Part shown: one piece after another, positions 26,201 through 39,664 of the stretch
Layout of the letters: every line of letters starts with the position of its first letter
Position numbering within the stretch: position 1 is the first letter of the stretch
Notes under the pieces: generated by a model
The model's database searches: none
What the model was told of the DNA's origin: nothing
Seen by the model: only the letters and a program-made list of their open reading frames with translations
Source: Echinococcus granulosus
Lineage: Eukaryota; Platyhelminthes; Cestoda; Cyclophyllidea; Taeniidae
NCBI RefSeq assembly: GCF_000524195.1
Contig: NW_020170473.1
Coordinates: 73,897-137,896, forward strand
Direction: 5' to 3'
Length of the DNA: 64,000 nucleotides
Program-made: the position numbers and the translations under genes

Positions 26201-29200
26201 ATACAGGTTGGTTTGATTTAGAATAATAATATCAAGTGTGAGCTGTTTTTTGGCCTGAAGACAGTTATACACTTTTCTCATTTTTCCAGGAGGAAAAACT
26301 TTAAAAAGAAGGTGTCTTTTGTGGGCAGTTTGAAGAAAGCTAAAGATATATACACACCTTCCGACTATCACTACTTTCCTTTTTTTCAGAACAAGCAATT
26401 CCAAATATGCTCTTCAGAGTCTGGTTAAACTAAGCCTACGAGACATCGGGAAGAGAAGAAGGGGAAAAACTAACTTTTTAAGCATCTCAACTAGGACAGA
26501 CAGTTGATCGTGAGCTAGAAATAGATTCCATGTATGCGCAAATGGGACCAATGAGAGGCGAGTGCGGAGGCATGGGCATAATAGAGCGAAGTGAAATATA
26601 CGCCCCGCCGACCAAGTTAACACTTCATTGCTTTAAGTTTTTGCGCCTCAGCAAAACAGCGCGAGATGGAGAACAATGCAATCATTGCTTTTTTTCCACA
26701 AAAACCGTAAGCGCTTAATGCAAAGGCACTAGAGGCATACAAAACTTCAATGCGAAAATGACGTTGGTCTCTCTGCGAGGGAGTAGACTTTGTCCCGACA
26801 TTCTCCCATTTTATAAATATTCAATAACCATTAACCTGACCGTAACTGTAAGACGTGAATTCTGTCCATTTTCGAGACTCAAAAAACATTGTTGAACCGG
26901 TTTAGGGCGGCCTTTATCTTGGTAGCTAGAGTGGGATAAATTTTCGACATAGTGGGAAGTTGTTTTTAGCACACCGCTCTCATTGGGCGACGAGCACAAC
27001 TTCGAGCAGACATCCTGGACGAGCCTGGTGCTCCACTGCTTCCTGGATGTTCCAAGGTGTGACTACAGTTATGGTAGGTTGGAAGTGTGCCTACATCGAC
27101 GCACAGACTTACAACTGAATGGCTGTCTTTGAAACATTAAAAACATTCAAATGTCTTATTGCTGGCAGCTAGGCGTTTCATCACCGCACTAGGTTATGCC
27201 TCAAATTTCAGTGTTGGTGTTTCTTGTTCATCAACAGTGCCTCCCGTCATCTTGGCTAAGGGTGTATGGACTGACCTGAGAGATGTGAATCGCTCAATAG
27301 CAATAGGACGTGCCACCACGGTAGCATCCTCCCTATCGCATACATGAATTTGAGTCTCTGATTACCTCAAAAAACCTTCATAATACCATTGAGTAAGACG
27401 ATAAGTGCATCCGATTGTTCTGTGATTAATTTATTAGGATGATCGTACTACCTTATTTTTCAATTAAGCATATTTTTGCTACATTACTAACTATCAGGTT
27501 AAATAGAGACCACTTATAGAAACTTTTTGCTATTCTCACAAATAGTATGGAAATGATTTTAAGCAAGGCAAAGTAGTTTTGTCCAAATAATTATATTTAT
27601 TCTGTTACGCATTTTTTAAACAACATTTCCGCTGGATTAGCCACAATACGACGGTTTTAAATGTTAGAAATCGCAGATAAAGGGACGCCCATTTCTAAGG
27701 AAACTGTTTTGGTCATTAACAACACAAGGAGTACAAGGAATAAGTACAAGTTGCAAGCATTTCAAATATGTTGAAGACATTGAATATCTGCTGATCAGGC
27801 TGCGACTTTACAGCGCATGCTGCCCCTCCAAAATGAGCCGATTTTGATGGCTGGGACTTCTACGTTGCATGGCATAAAGAAAGCCTATTGAAGGGTAGGC
27901 AACATTTTGGCCTGATGATTTTTGTATGAAAAACAGGTAAAAATACTGAATCCACACAGAGGTCAGGAAGTTTCACAGATTGAAAATCGAGTCCTGGGTT
28001 ATTTCAAGTCAAATATTAGGGAGCCGAGTTTGTTGGAAACTACCGGTACCATTAAAAGCCGATTGGAATAGATTAGATTGACATGCCCTGGAAAGAGAGG
28101 AATGGTGACGAGGCGCCACCAATTTGTACAACGTACTAATGGGCCGGAAATGCAATGCCTGCTGTACGGGTGCCACTACGGAGAGGCGCCAGTGCCACAC
28201 CAGCATCCGTAATCACTGCACCATCGCCATCTCGCCCGGCGTCGGAAATAAGTAAATTAATTTCAACCGCAACATTGCACTGTGCTGTAAAATTCCACTT
28301 TCTTTTTCTTTCTAATCTTAAGGCAAAATACAACCATTTTGGGACTGAGTTGTAGGTCAGTGTTTCAATTGAATTCGCTACAATGAGCTTACGCAATTTT
28401 TGAGAACAACGCCCGGATTATATTTGGCTAGCTGGCCTCATCGTCATGATCTGTGCTGTTTGTGAGAGAACAGCTAGTGGTAACACAATAGCTTGCTATT
28501 TTGATAGACACCAACTAACTGTTGTTTTTTTGAAACAGCATTTATGCTATGCAAGCCAATAAAAGGTTTGAATCCACATCTCCTTGTGCTGGAATAATCG
28601 TGCAAATTTACGTCCTCTGCCTTCTTTGGTATTTTGGCTGGAGTTGAGACTCAGTCTGAAGAATTAAAGGCGTCGGTGAGCCTAAACCAGACAAGACAAA
28701 TGGAGATCGCTTCAAAAGTAGATATGCTGGGAGTGGTCTGGTGAAAGGTCTACTTAGCTATTTCTGACTCAATCCATTGTGATCATATGCGCTCCAAATA
28801 ACGTGTGGGCCTGTTGATTCTAAAAAACATCTTGACCATAACTATTGTAAGGCAGCGAAATGTGCCTTGCACATTCTAATCAAATGGTCCATTCCTTACA
28901 AAAATTTCGGTATATGACATTGAACACAATCAAGTTTTTACACCATCACCTCATCCCGCCACCCAACACGCGCATTCAGTCACGACCGACATCATGACAA
29001 TTTAATCATTCGTGATAGCTCCAGGCGTGATTCGCAGAGGTGAAAAACATGTTTTCAGTATTACCAAATGAACAAACAGGCAGAAAATCAGTGGGAAAGA
29101 GACAAAGGGATGCAAGTATTTGAGAATATTCGCACTGCGTCAGACATTTAAACGCACAGTTTAAGCATTTGTATATTTTTTCACCTCGACTAACACTGTA

Positions 29201-30060
29201 GCTGAGTGTAGCTGGTCTAGTGTTTAGTGGGGGAAAGCTCTCTTCAAGTTGTTAGTTGAATGGTGATAAACCGTGCTTTGAGAGGTAACATTACAAAGAA
29301 GGGGTTTTTTAACCTTCTTTGAAATAATCAAAGTTCAGGCATAAAAACTGCTGCCACTACCACTTGAATTGGGTTTTAAAGCCGTTTCTACTTAGATTGA
29401 TGCCACTCCTGACGCATGCGCTGCTCTGGAAATGGCGTTAAGTTTTTATTGGATACAGGAACGCCTATTTGTAACCGGGTTATTCACTGTTCGCTGCGTT
29501 AGAAAGATTGGCCAAAAAGTTTTAGCCATTTAAAGTCTTAAAGTGAAGTCTCATTCGACAAAGGGGACTCCGCAATCGCCCCCAGTGCCACGGTACTCTC
29601 ACCGATAGCACCCTTTTCCCGACTCATTCCCCACCGATGAGTCAAATATGCCATCCCAGAGTACAGATCTCCGAGCTATAATGCAGTCGTGATGGTATTC
29701 GAATAACAACTACCCAAAGGCCCCCGCCGTAGCAGCCAAGGGTGAAAAGGTGTGTTCATAAAACCGAATTTATTCTACCAGTTTTCTGAGCGTTTGCAGT
29801 GGATGAAATGGAAGAGGAGAGGTGGAAAGAAAAAACAGGAAACGAACGAAGGACAGCGTAGTAAGAGATAGGGGAAGTGCAGACACGGCCGTCAATATTG
29901 CTACTGCGATCGACACCGCAAACAATCGACCAACGAATGTCTGGGCAAGTACATTTAAGGCAACGGTTTAAAATTATTGTGAAGACACTAAAGCCAAATT
30001 AGGATGGGGGGGGGAGTAGGAGAATCGTGTCAGGAGCAGTCGAAATGGAGTGCAGAGAAT

Positions 30061-30077
30061 CACACACACACACACAC
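30061..30077. repeat. (CA)n microsatellite
   Basis: A perfect CA run of 17 bases downstream of the Na+/K+-ATPase gene, followed within about 15 bases by a short GTGTGTGT run that could pair with it. Confidence 0.9.
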
Positions 30078-30371
30078 GAGCACACCTGAGGTGTGTGTGG
30101 AAGTGTGACGGAATGTGACCCCAGAATCGCCTTACAAAAATGCAAACGTCCCTAGAGGGAAGGGACATTTCTATCTGTGCTTGTGAAACGCCAGGATCGC
30201 AAGCTGCGGAGCACACGCAGGCTGATAGGAAGGTGGGGCTCGGTTGCGTACAAATTAGTGAAGGCTACGTAACAAGAGTAATAGTTCGCTTTGGAAAGGG
30301 GTGAGGACACTAAGGGGGGAGGCAATAAGGAGGAAGGGAGAGAGGGAGCGGAAGTGGGAGTTGCGATTTTG

Positions 30372-30377
30372 TTTATT
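30372..30377 (-). terminator. Polyadenylation signal of the Na+/K+-ATPase gene
   Basis: AATAAA on the minus strand, 18 nt after the TAG stop. It is the first canonical hexamer downstream, and the short distance suggests a very short 3' UTR. A second minus-strand AATAAA occurs near 29.77 kb and could be used instead. Confidence 0.5.
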
Positions 30378-30395
30378 ATCCATCGCAGATAACTA

Positions 30396-33300
30396 CTAGT
30401 AGTACGTCTCCCGTTCCACCCAATTGCCCGGAGGGAGAGTTCGAAGGAGCTTCTTTCGCACCTCATCGAAAATGAAAATTGACACACTGAAGGGCAGAGC
30501 CGGCAGCCACCATGTCCATCTGAAAACAAGGGGAGCGGTTAGGGGATCGATACAAATGGGGAGGATGCGCAAAGACTCACCGAAGAGGCATCATTCTCAG
30601 ACCGTGCTCAAGACCCGGACAGTAAGAGAGGAAGATGGCCAGTGTAGTCTCGAAGAAGAGACCAAAGGTAAGGTGGTGGTTCCACATGCCCTGTTGGAAG
30701 ATGGAGTTCTTCCGGGTCTTGCAGATGAGTAAATCCGTCCACTGGACAATGACGATGGAGGCAAAAAAGGCCGTGTGACAGGTGTACTCCAGACGCTTGC
30801 GCTGCGTGTACGTCCATTCCTGGCCGTAGGAATCGGCAACATCATTGATGGCTGGGGAGTCCCACTGTTTGCGCAGACCCAGTAGGCGGCTCGGCCAAAA
30901 ACCATTTTCTGCCATAATGACGAAGTAAACGAAGAAACCGCCCGAGGCCTGAATCATGCCAATCTGGCCATAGGCCATAGAGATGAGACGTTCGTTCACC
31001 AACTTGTCACGGAAGGGGTCGCGTGGCATACGCTTCATGATGTCGCTTTCGGCCTCCTCGTAGGCTAGCGAAATGGCCGGCACCATATCTGTGCCTAAAT
31101 CGATGCACAGAATGGTGATGGTGCCCAGGGGCAGAGGTACATCGGCCAGAATGAAGATTAGGAAAGGCGTGATCTCAGGAATGTTGGAGGTGAGGGTATA
31201 GGCGATGGATTTCTTCAAGTTGTCGAAGATGATACGCCCCTCCTCCACACCCGTGACGATGGAGGCAAAATTATCGTCAAGGAGGATCATATCAGCTGCC
31301 TGTTTGCTCACATCACTACCCGTGATACCCATGGCGACACCGATGTCAGCCTTCTTCAAGGCAGGTGAGTCGTTGACACCATCTCCAGTGACAGCGACAA
31401 TGGCACCCATTCGCTGGAAGCCCTCGACAATGATTAGTTTTTGCTGTGGTGAAGTACGAGCGAAGACAATCTCGGAGTGGTTCTCGAGGATCTCATCGAT
31501 CTGAGCGGGTGTCATATCGCGCAGATCGGAGCCATGAACGACGCAGGCACTAGCCTCACGAGGATTCACTTGGTTTACGGGGACTCCTCGCTCCGCCGCA
31601 ATGTCTTCCACAGTCTTGTTTCCGTCGGAGATGATGCCCACACCCTTGGCAATGGCCTTAGCGGTAATGGGGTGGTCGCCCGTCACCATAACCACTTTAA
31701 TACCGGCGGAGCGGCACTTGGAGACGGCGTCAGGCACAGCAGCACGAGGCGGATCAATCATTGACATAAGACCCACAAAGCGCATTCCTTCAATAGGGAA
31801 GTTTTGCTCATCTACGTCAAACTTAAAGCCACTGAAAGAGGGGAAACAGATGTGGAATGAGTACACAAAAAGTAAGAGACTAACAAAGGGTGATGTATCA
31901 CATACCGAGGGAATTTGTCAGCAGGGAGACGGAGGTCGCAGAAGCCAAGAACACGCTCCCCAATACCACCAAGTTCGAGGTAAGCGTTGTTGAAACTCTC
32001 ACGCCACTGGTCGTCCATATGCAGTTCTTGACCCTCCATCAGGATGGTGGAGCAACGATCAAGGATACGCTCGGGCGCACCTTTCATCACCACGAGGTAG
32101 CGCTCATCCCCATCGCTGGTCTGATGTACACTCACCTGGTACTTATTGGTTGAGTTAAAGGGAATTTCTGCCACCTTGGGGTTGTCCGCACGGTACTTGG
32201 TCACTCCACCAATCGACAGTTCGACGCACTTAAGCAGAGCTGACTCTGAGGCGTCACCATTACACTCACGTTTGAGCACAGGTTTGTTTTCCTCTCCTGG
32301 TTTGAACTCCGCACGGTTACACAACATGGCGATACGCGAGAGAGCCATCCATGTGGAAGAATCCCGGCTATAATTAGCAGCTGAATAGGAACAATGCACA
32401 TACGAGTTAAAGACACACGGAGGCTAGGACCCCGAACAGCCTACTACTACGCGACTAGAGCGCACAACTTACGTGCTAAAAAAAGCCATAAAAAGAGAAG
32501 AAGATTTATGAGATTAAATGTGGTATACGGGGAAGCAGAAGATGAGCTTACTGGACTGGTCGTCAGAAGTGTCAGCCTCGAAGATCTTGTTGTCGAACCA
32601 CATATGGGCGACAGTCATGCGGTTTTGGGTGAGCGTGCCGGTCTTATCCGAACAGATGGTGGAAGTGGAGCCGAGGGTCTCAACAGCCTCGAGGTTCTTC
32701 ACCAGGCAGTTCTTGCTCGCCATGCGCTTGGCCGTAAGAGTGAGACAGACGGTGACAGTGGCGAGGAGACCCTCGGGCACGTTGGCCACGATGATACCGA
32801 TGAGGAAAATGACCGCATCGAGCCAGTAGTAGCCAAGGATAAAGGCGATGATGAAAAAAGTAACGCCGAGGAAAACGGCCACACCAGTGATAATGTGGAT
32901 GAAGTGGGCGATCTCGCGCGCAATTGGAGTGGCCCCCATCTCGAGACCCGAGGCGAGGTTAGCAATGCGACCCATGACGGTTCGATCACCGGTGGCTACG
33001 ACCACACCGCGGCATGTGCCCTCCACGGCGTTAGTGGAGAAGAAGGCGAGATTCTTCGTCTCTAACGGGTTCTCATTGGTGTACTCCGCCGTGCGAGTCT
33101 GCGGTTCCGACTCTCCTGTCAGCGCTGAGTTGTCCACCTACTCCAGAAAAAGCAACGGTAGGGTGGGAACTTTTGCTACACTGGAAAATAGATCCACAAA
33201 AACGCGTACCAACGTATGTGCGCAGTACAAGCACATTCAAGAAGTCGTAAATTTGGGGTCAGTGCTCCCGTTGACCACCCTACATCAGTAAAGTAAGCTT

Positions 33301-34831
33301 AAACCATACTAGCCTAGCTGTATATAACTCACAACACTACCCTGATAGTTGGATAATACAGTAGGGTTAAATAAAAAAACATGAGCTAAATCAAGCCGCC
33401 AGCCAATCATAGACAAAGAAACACATGGAACAGGTAATCACAGATGACAAAAAAAGGACAAACAATCACAGGCCTAAGTCAATCAAGGAGGCGTTTCATT
33501 GATGTTCCCGAACTCGGTAGCAATCGTTTTGGCGACGAATGTATTATTTTCGAACCAAGCAAGTGAGTGCAGAATGTGGATTATGTAATTGGGAGGCGCC
33601 GAGCGTTTTGCATAAACAAACACGCGTTCTCCTGGTGACCGGAAGTGATGAATTTTGTTGTTTGCATGGGGAATTCGTGCGTCGCTTTCAACGCCTAGGG
33701 AGGCCATTTGTTTATAAAATGCGTACACACATACAAACATGTATTCGCGATCACGTATCACCAAAGGAACTAACAAGATCTATGCACTCGCCTTCAGCTG
33801 CATCAGACAGAAATGAAACTTGGCGTGATATTTGGAGGCCAATCATCCAATAAAAAACTCCAATCTCACAAAGAAAGGCATTAGTCAAAACGCAAAGTAC
33901 TGCCCAGATAAAATAAAAAACAAGCTCACCTTAAAAGAGCTAGCTTTTATGACACGAATGTCAGCGGGAACACGGTCACCGAATTTAACATCAATGATGT
34001 CACCGACAACCAGAGCTTCGGCAGGTGCATCGATTCTTTGACCTCCACGAATTACAACGGCGTACTGAAAGAAACCGCGACACTCAAGTTCATCTCATGG
34101 TTAATCACATCAGGCAAAAGCACCGATATGCACTCACTTGAGGGACCAGCTTAGCGAACGATTCCATGATCTTCGACGATTTAGACTCTTGGTAGTACGA
34201 GAAACAGCCCGTAATAACGACGACAGCGGCCAAGACGATACCAAGGTACAACTGTGGGCGAAAGGATATCACTAGTTCAAGTACAACTTGCGCTTAGCTC
34301 ACACTTCATATCTCTTAATGGACGTTTAAGTCGAAAATGAAAAGAGAACAGAAATTAACGCACGTTATCATTAGTAGGATTCTCCTGCACACCAGCAAGA
34401 ATACCATGAGCGATAAAACAGAGGACGGCACCAATCCATAAAAGAAGTGAAAAGCCACCAAACATGTTCTTGCAAAACTTAACCCACTCCGGAGTTGTCT
34501 TCGGAGGGGTAAGCGCATTGGGTCCATCACGATCTAAACGTGTTCTAAGAGCCGCTAATGCAGCAAGTAAGCATATTTACTTTGCTTGTTCACTGGTTAG
34601 ACCTGTATCAGGATTGGTTCCAAGACGAGCGTAGAGTTCGTCCAAGGAAATCTGATGTTCGTCCATTGCAAGCTCTTGCTTGAGCTCATTAAGGTCTTTC
34701 TTTGTATCTTTCTTGCCGTCCGTGGCATCACGGTACTTGTCACCGCGCTTGAACGGACAGAGTTCAGTAAAGGTCAAAAGGAAACCAGTATTAAAATGTC
34801 AGAGCTCAGCAAAACTTACTGATTTGCCCAT
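30396..34831 (-). CDS. ATP1A: Na+/K+-transporting ATPase alpha subunit, complete, nine exons
   Basis: This P2C-type P-type ATPase exports Na+ and imports K+ across the plasma membrane at the cost of ATP. I built the gene from nine GT-AG exons: 34820-34831, 34581-34747, 34364-34544, 34138-34251, 33930-34064, 32552-33137, 31906-32380, 30581-31831 and 30396-30519. They sum to 3045 nt, 1014 residues plus TAG, the normal family length. The start gives MGKS. Visible landmarks are TGES (about 210-213), the M4 PEGL (324-327), the phosphorylated Asp367 in CSDKTGT, TGDHP (607-611), DPPR (583-586), the hinge TGDGVNDSP (705-713) and the C-terminal ERETYY. Every exon junction keeps the frame. The M1-M2 loop has Leu109 where ouabain-sensitive pumps have Gln. 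No frameshift or stop was seen, and family identity is certain. Exon 1 codes only four residues, so its boundary is the least secure part. Confidence 0.97.
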
Positions 34832-37800
34832 TCCCAGACCAACAGTAGCAACTCACGTAACACAATCGAGGCGAGCTTGCAAATGCCGGTATTGACTCTC
34901 ATATATCTATTACCTCAGATAAACAAATTAAAACAACTCACGTAAAATTTGTGGCCATTAAAATGTCTGTTAAAGAGGGGTTCTTAAATCTTTTGGACAT
35001 TTGCAAAAATTTTCGTCGGTACGTTGTGGAATTACATGATGCAACAGTCCGCAATCATTTTGGATGGCAAAATAACATAACAAATATTACAAAATAGCAT
35101 TGAATTATAAAGCACACGCAATTCAAAATTTTACATTTTGGCTTTTTTAAAAGGCTCATGGGTTTTTCAACGGAAACGCATTTCAGACTGCTTTCGGAAA
35201 TTAAATCAGCATTTATATCAGGGTGTGATGGATGCCCGAATCCACATTTTAGGGGAGAAGCATTCAGGAAACACGAATCGCCTGTCGGATCGGATGTAAT
35301 CTTCTCTCAAGGAAAAAGAGCGCCCTTGAAAGACCAAACTTTGGTAACTGTACTCCACTCATAATGTTGCAGTACGTTGATTCTACCATTCCATTTTTTT
35401 GTAAAGGGCTCAACTTGGGTCTCCACCATAGTGTAGGGCGAGACTCGCAGGTCTCCAATTCCTTGTTCCTGGTGCTCTTAGAACAACCCAGTTGATTTAA
35501 TTTCAGCATATTTATTAGAGAGAAGTGAATCGGGAAAACAGGTACAAAGTTTAGAGAGGGGAGGAATCGCAATTGCTCTCAGGCTTGGGAGACGCCGACT
35601 CTGTCACCAGATTCGAATTGTAACCTTGACTCCTTTCTGGAAGGCACATTAAAACAATATCAGTATTACAATAGTGCCTTCGTAAGGTGAGCTGGTATCT
35701 CAGCCATTTTAGTGGCTCTAAGCCCTATTGTGTTTCTAATGTACGGTCCTAATAGCGCACAGTACTATTTGGTGTACGCCGGTAGTTTGGTGGAACTCTC
35801 CCTGTCCCTTTGGTCCTTGCACTACCTCGCAATAGTTTGAATCTGTTGAGTAAACTCAATGGAAATAGCATAAGGTAATCGCTGAGTTTTCTTTTCTGTT
35901 TTCAATCGGTTATTCGGCAGCAGTTTAGCAAGTTGGAGTTTACATCCGGAAAACAGGGAGTGGTTCACTGATAATATAAGAAACTAAATCGTATTTTTAA
36001 ATAATGTTCCAGCCCAATGATGGTCTGAATTTCGTGCGTCATCCTTGATTTAGTAATTTTATTTGGATTGTGGAACATTTATCGGACTGGTATTTATAGT
36101 CTACCAAGATTCGTATCTCTAATTTATTAAATTACATATCAGCGATTTTCTTCATTCATTCACGTTCAAATACGATCAGCTTGAAAAGTTCCTTTACACA
36201 GCTTATTTTGACTTCAGATTCGCGGAATCTTTCCCTAAATTTGTATGACATTTTAGGTTTACGTTTTTCCAAATTAATTAACAAAAACGCATTGAATTAT
36301 TTAGTTTATTTTTATGTTCACGTCCAACATCCAACTCGTCGTTCTATTAGTTCTAACTTCGCCGTCAAAAAAACCAAATTACTGTATATATATTAAGACC
36401 CATAGTGTCATTTGGCTCTTTGGTCTCCCCTGAAGGTGTACTGTTTGATTCCATAGTGAAAGAATAGTTTAATATTCTTAGCACACAGAAGGGTTGGAGA
36501 CTACTGGATAGAATAAACAAAACACCCTGACACCGCCCTGGAGGTCGAGACAAGAGGGGTGAGGGTGGATGGGTTACATCACTTGCAGAGGCCGGGGTTG
36601 GGTGAAGGCGACTTGAACGCGCCAATCGAATCCCACATTTATCCAACTGATTTGGAACCACTTCGGAACTGGCAGTACAATCATGTTATCAAATAACGTC
36701 CGTTTACAATCGGCCGGATTCACCCAAATTATTGAATGTGGCTAACTGAAGGCTCATTGGTTCTCACTAGCGACCAATGCCAGCCATAACATAAACCGAA
36801 GTCACACAATCGGTCCGTTTCATTGAGGCTTGGGCTGGGTGTGCTTGAGTCTGAACCAATTTCTTAAACTTTTTTGGAAATCTAACTAGATGCTCACTGT
36901 TTCTTCACCAGAACACTTATACGACAATAATGGGGATCAATATTAGCAAGAAATGGCTGAAACAGGACACTAGTTGTGGGCAGATCAGTCTCAATTCCCT
37001 GTGATAATTCAATAATTTAGAAATATGTATTTAATTTCGGTATCTTCTAGGAGGTTTAAGTGCCTAATATCCTACGTATAGAGTAGGGCATAGACTGTTA
37101 GTTGTTAAAGACGATGGCTCAGAGACCGAGCAATATCGGTTAGAGATCTGTTGAATGATGGGACCACACAGCTTTTGTTTAATTCCGCTAATTGTTTAAT
37201 ACGATGATCTGTAACGTTGTGTTACTATTCAATTTCGAATTGGATTGGCTAGGGATGCGGTCCAAGTTACAGTCATGTACATTTGTGCCTCAAAGTGATA
37301 CCAACTTCAGTGCCATTTATTAATGCAGATGTTCAATGCGGTAACTTGTTACTTGGTTGGACGTGTCTTTATCCGGCAGCAATGAAATAGCCCTTGACCT
37401 TGATCAATGTTTGATTCAGTGTTACTATGGTGAAATATACACCCAGTTTTAAATTTAACATTCAAAGCTCAGCTTGCATACTTTGTCCGAAAATGCAAAT
37501 AAGTGATATAAAAATTCTGCCAAATTTAAATAGCGATCAGGCTTCAGAAAATCATAATTATCCCCATTCTTCATCTGGCATGTTTCAAATTCAACTGCTC
37601 CACCTGCGACACGATCTGGCACAATCACAGGTATTATTTAAGTGACGATAGCAGCGAGAGGGGGGAAAGAGACGCGACCACCGCAAAGCACATCAAAGTG
37701 GGCAATCATTAACTGACATATTAATCAACTGTTTTTGGGAGGGGCGACTATTATTCATTTAAGAAGTTTTAGTTCAAAGTATTGCAAATGTGGAGTCATC

Positions 37801-39407
37801 ACGTCCCATGTATATTAAAGTCTCTCAGGGAGAATTAGTCGTTTCCGAAACGCACTTTTACTTTAGCTGCTGACTTGATGTCCTCAACCGTCTGTTGGGT
37901 CGGTCTATTGTCACTGCCATATATTTACTAAATTTGTGTGTTTACACGATTGTGCCGGAGTGATCCTGTCCATTCAAGCTGCCGAGTTGAGGTCAACACT
38001 CTGATTGGGACAAGTTAGTGGGCTAACAATATGTTTCAACTAGCTCGTTGGGAGGAGGGTAGTTAGCACCATTTCTTTTTAGGAAAAAAACCCACTATCG
38101 TGGTTTTCGATACACAGATTGATATGCATACAGAAAATATTGTCTGAAGATGCATTGCCCAAGGTTCAATGACAAATTCACAAGTCACCTCCAAGACATC
38201 TGTTCAAGATATCTGGTGATGTTGTTATTTTCATCCTTTGATAAAAAAGGATAGTATATGGGATTGAAGGCTTCTACTAGCTTCCTGTAGATCGGCGCAT
38301 GCCCACTGAGAATAAGCCATCGTGAACGTGTCAACACTTGTGTTTTTTTCCATCTGTAATATCAGAAGACAATTGTTTTAATGACTCCATCATTGCGTGA
38401 CATTTTATGATTAAACTTTGCATTTATGAACGGATAAATAAGTATGGACAACGTTCTGCTGCCGTCTGCTTCGATGTTGGTCGTAAGAGGATCGTAGAGC
38501 GTCACCGTTTCATAAGCCACCGCAAAAACTTGAACATGTATTCTTTTCATTTAGCTAAATGAGCGTGGAAATTCCATACAGTTTTTTTTCTGTAGCGCCG
38601 TGTTCCACATTGAGCGCCCTTCTTCAATGGTTTTGCTTGAATTACCAGAGAGCTACAGCACTAAAGGTAGTGTAATATTAGATCCCCTCACAATTATCTC
38701 CACTTTATATATCAGAGATTGCACACCCCTCTAGGTATGTAGGACTCAAATTCCGAAGTGGTTTAGTGGACTGCATTAGCGAGAAGAAAGTTGCCTAGAA
38801 GCAACAGGTCACACGGTTCCTGATTGATTTGTTTATAGTTTGTAAAACATAATTTCTGTTAACCGTAGCATAAACTTCTATTTATTTAAAATGGAAGTTT
38901 GCTGTTTTTAATATCAGATTGGTCAGTGGGGGAAATCAATGAGAGTCCAGATTGAGACATGATCTAGAGTGCCCTTATCGCCAACTTCCATGCAAAAACT
39001 TCTGGAACGCTAAAGATGGGAATATTGGACTGTTTTTGTATATATCTCCACTAATTTTAGTTAGTGAAGGCGCCTATAGTAGTTTGAACCACAATAATGT
39101 GGAACTCTTGGAGTGCTAGAGAGTTCCAAATTGGGATCAGTGCGCAAATATTTGTGTCCCTCGTTCTTTATCATCCCTAAAAATGTAGTAGAGCAAATTA
39201 ATTTGGAATGTTTTGTAACGTCACTGTCATCAACGAAGACATTTAAAGGTTATGTAGTTCTGGGTCGAACTTTATTATCAACTGGTAAAGAGTGCAGGTA
39301 GGCTGTCAACGAAAATGTCACGGACAAAGCGCTATGACATTAAGATAGTGATCAATAAAAACCTGGTGGAAAATGTATTAGAGCAATCATCTTATCTTGC
39401 CGTCAAG
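34832..39407. other. Region between the divergent ATPase and zinc-finger genes
   Basis: The two genes face away from each other, so both promoters should lie here, but no convincing TATA box or other motif was singled out. Short AT-rich open frames only. One at 37427-37629 contains CILCPK and ends at a possible donor, but its phase does not fit the exon at 39408. Confidence 0.5.
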
Positions 39408-39664
39408 ACGTGCGCAAGAGGGGTAGCACGGAGGCGATGACCACCCGACGTCACCTCAAACCGAGCGTGTCGGGGAGCTACGGGGAAGATGAGGTGGGCG
39501 CCGGTGGATTGAGTGGGTTTTCGGAGCCCTCGAGTCCACAGATGGTGGAGGCCATGGTACCACCAACACCTCTCAACTCCGTTGTCGTCACTGATACCGT
39601 TCTCGCACACCTCATCTCCATCAACGCGTCACCCCAGACCATCCGCCGACTTCTTGAGGGCGCG
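39408..39664 (+). CDS. First visible exon of the zinc-finger gene
   Basis: The frame is open through the splice donor GTAAGG after 39664 (phase 0). A pyrimidine-bearing acceptor ending CAAG precedes 39408, but an in-frame ATG at 39437 (MTTRRHLK...) could equally be the translation start. The peptide is Gly/Ser/Pro-rich, ends in a short helix-like stretch (TIRRLLEGA) and has no cysteine pairs. GC content is high relative to the flanks, which supports coding. Confidence 0.65.

Larger units (their letters stand above)
13422..30371. other. Long intergenic region
   Basis: Nearly 17 kb without a gene I can support. It holds two copies of the dispersed repeat, two dinucleotide repeats, the GC-rich patch at 16.2-16.7 kb, and isolated open stretches (17668-17991 minus, 26811-27062 minus, 28155-28252 plus) discussed as findings. 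Confidence 0.5.

Noticed and set aside
29625..29660. GATGAGTC resembling a hammerhead ribozyme core
   Set aside because: The preceding bases are CC rather than CU of the conserved CUGAUGA, and no GAAA segment with matching stems follows.
30424..33291. Several long plus-strand frames across the ATPase exons
   Set aside because: They are antisense shadows of strongly conserved pump exons and have no independent similarity.
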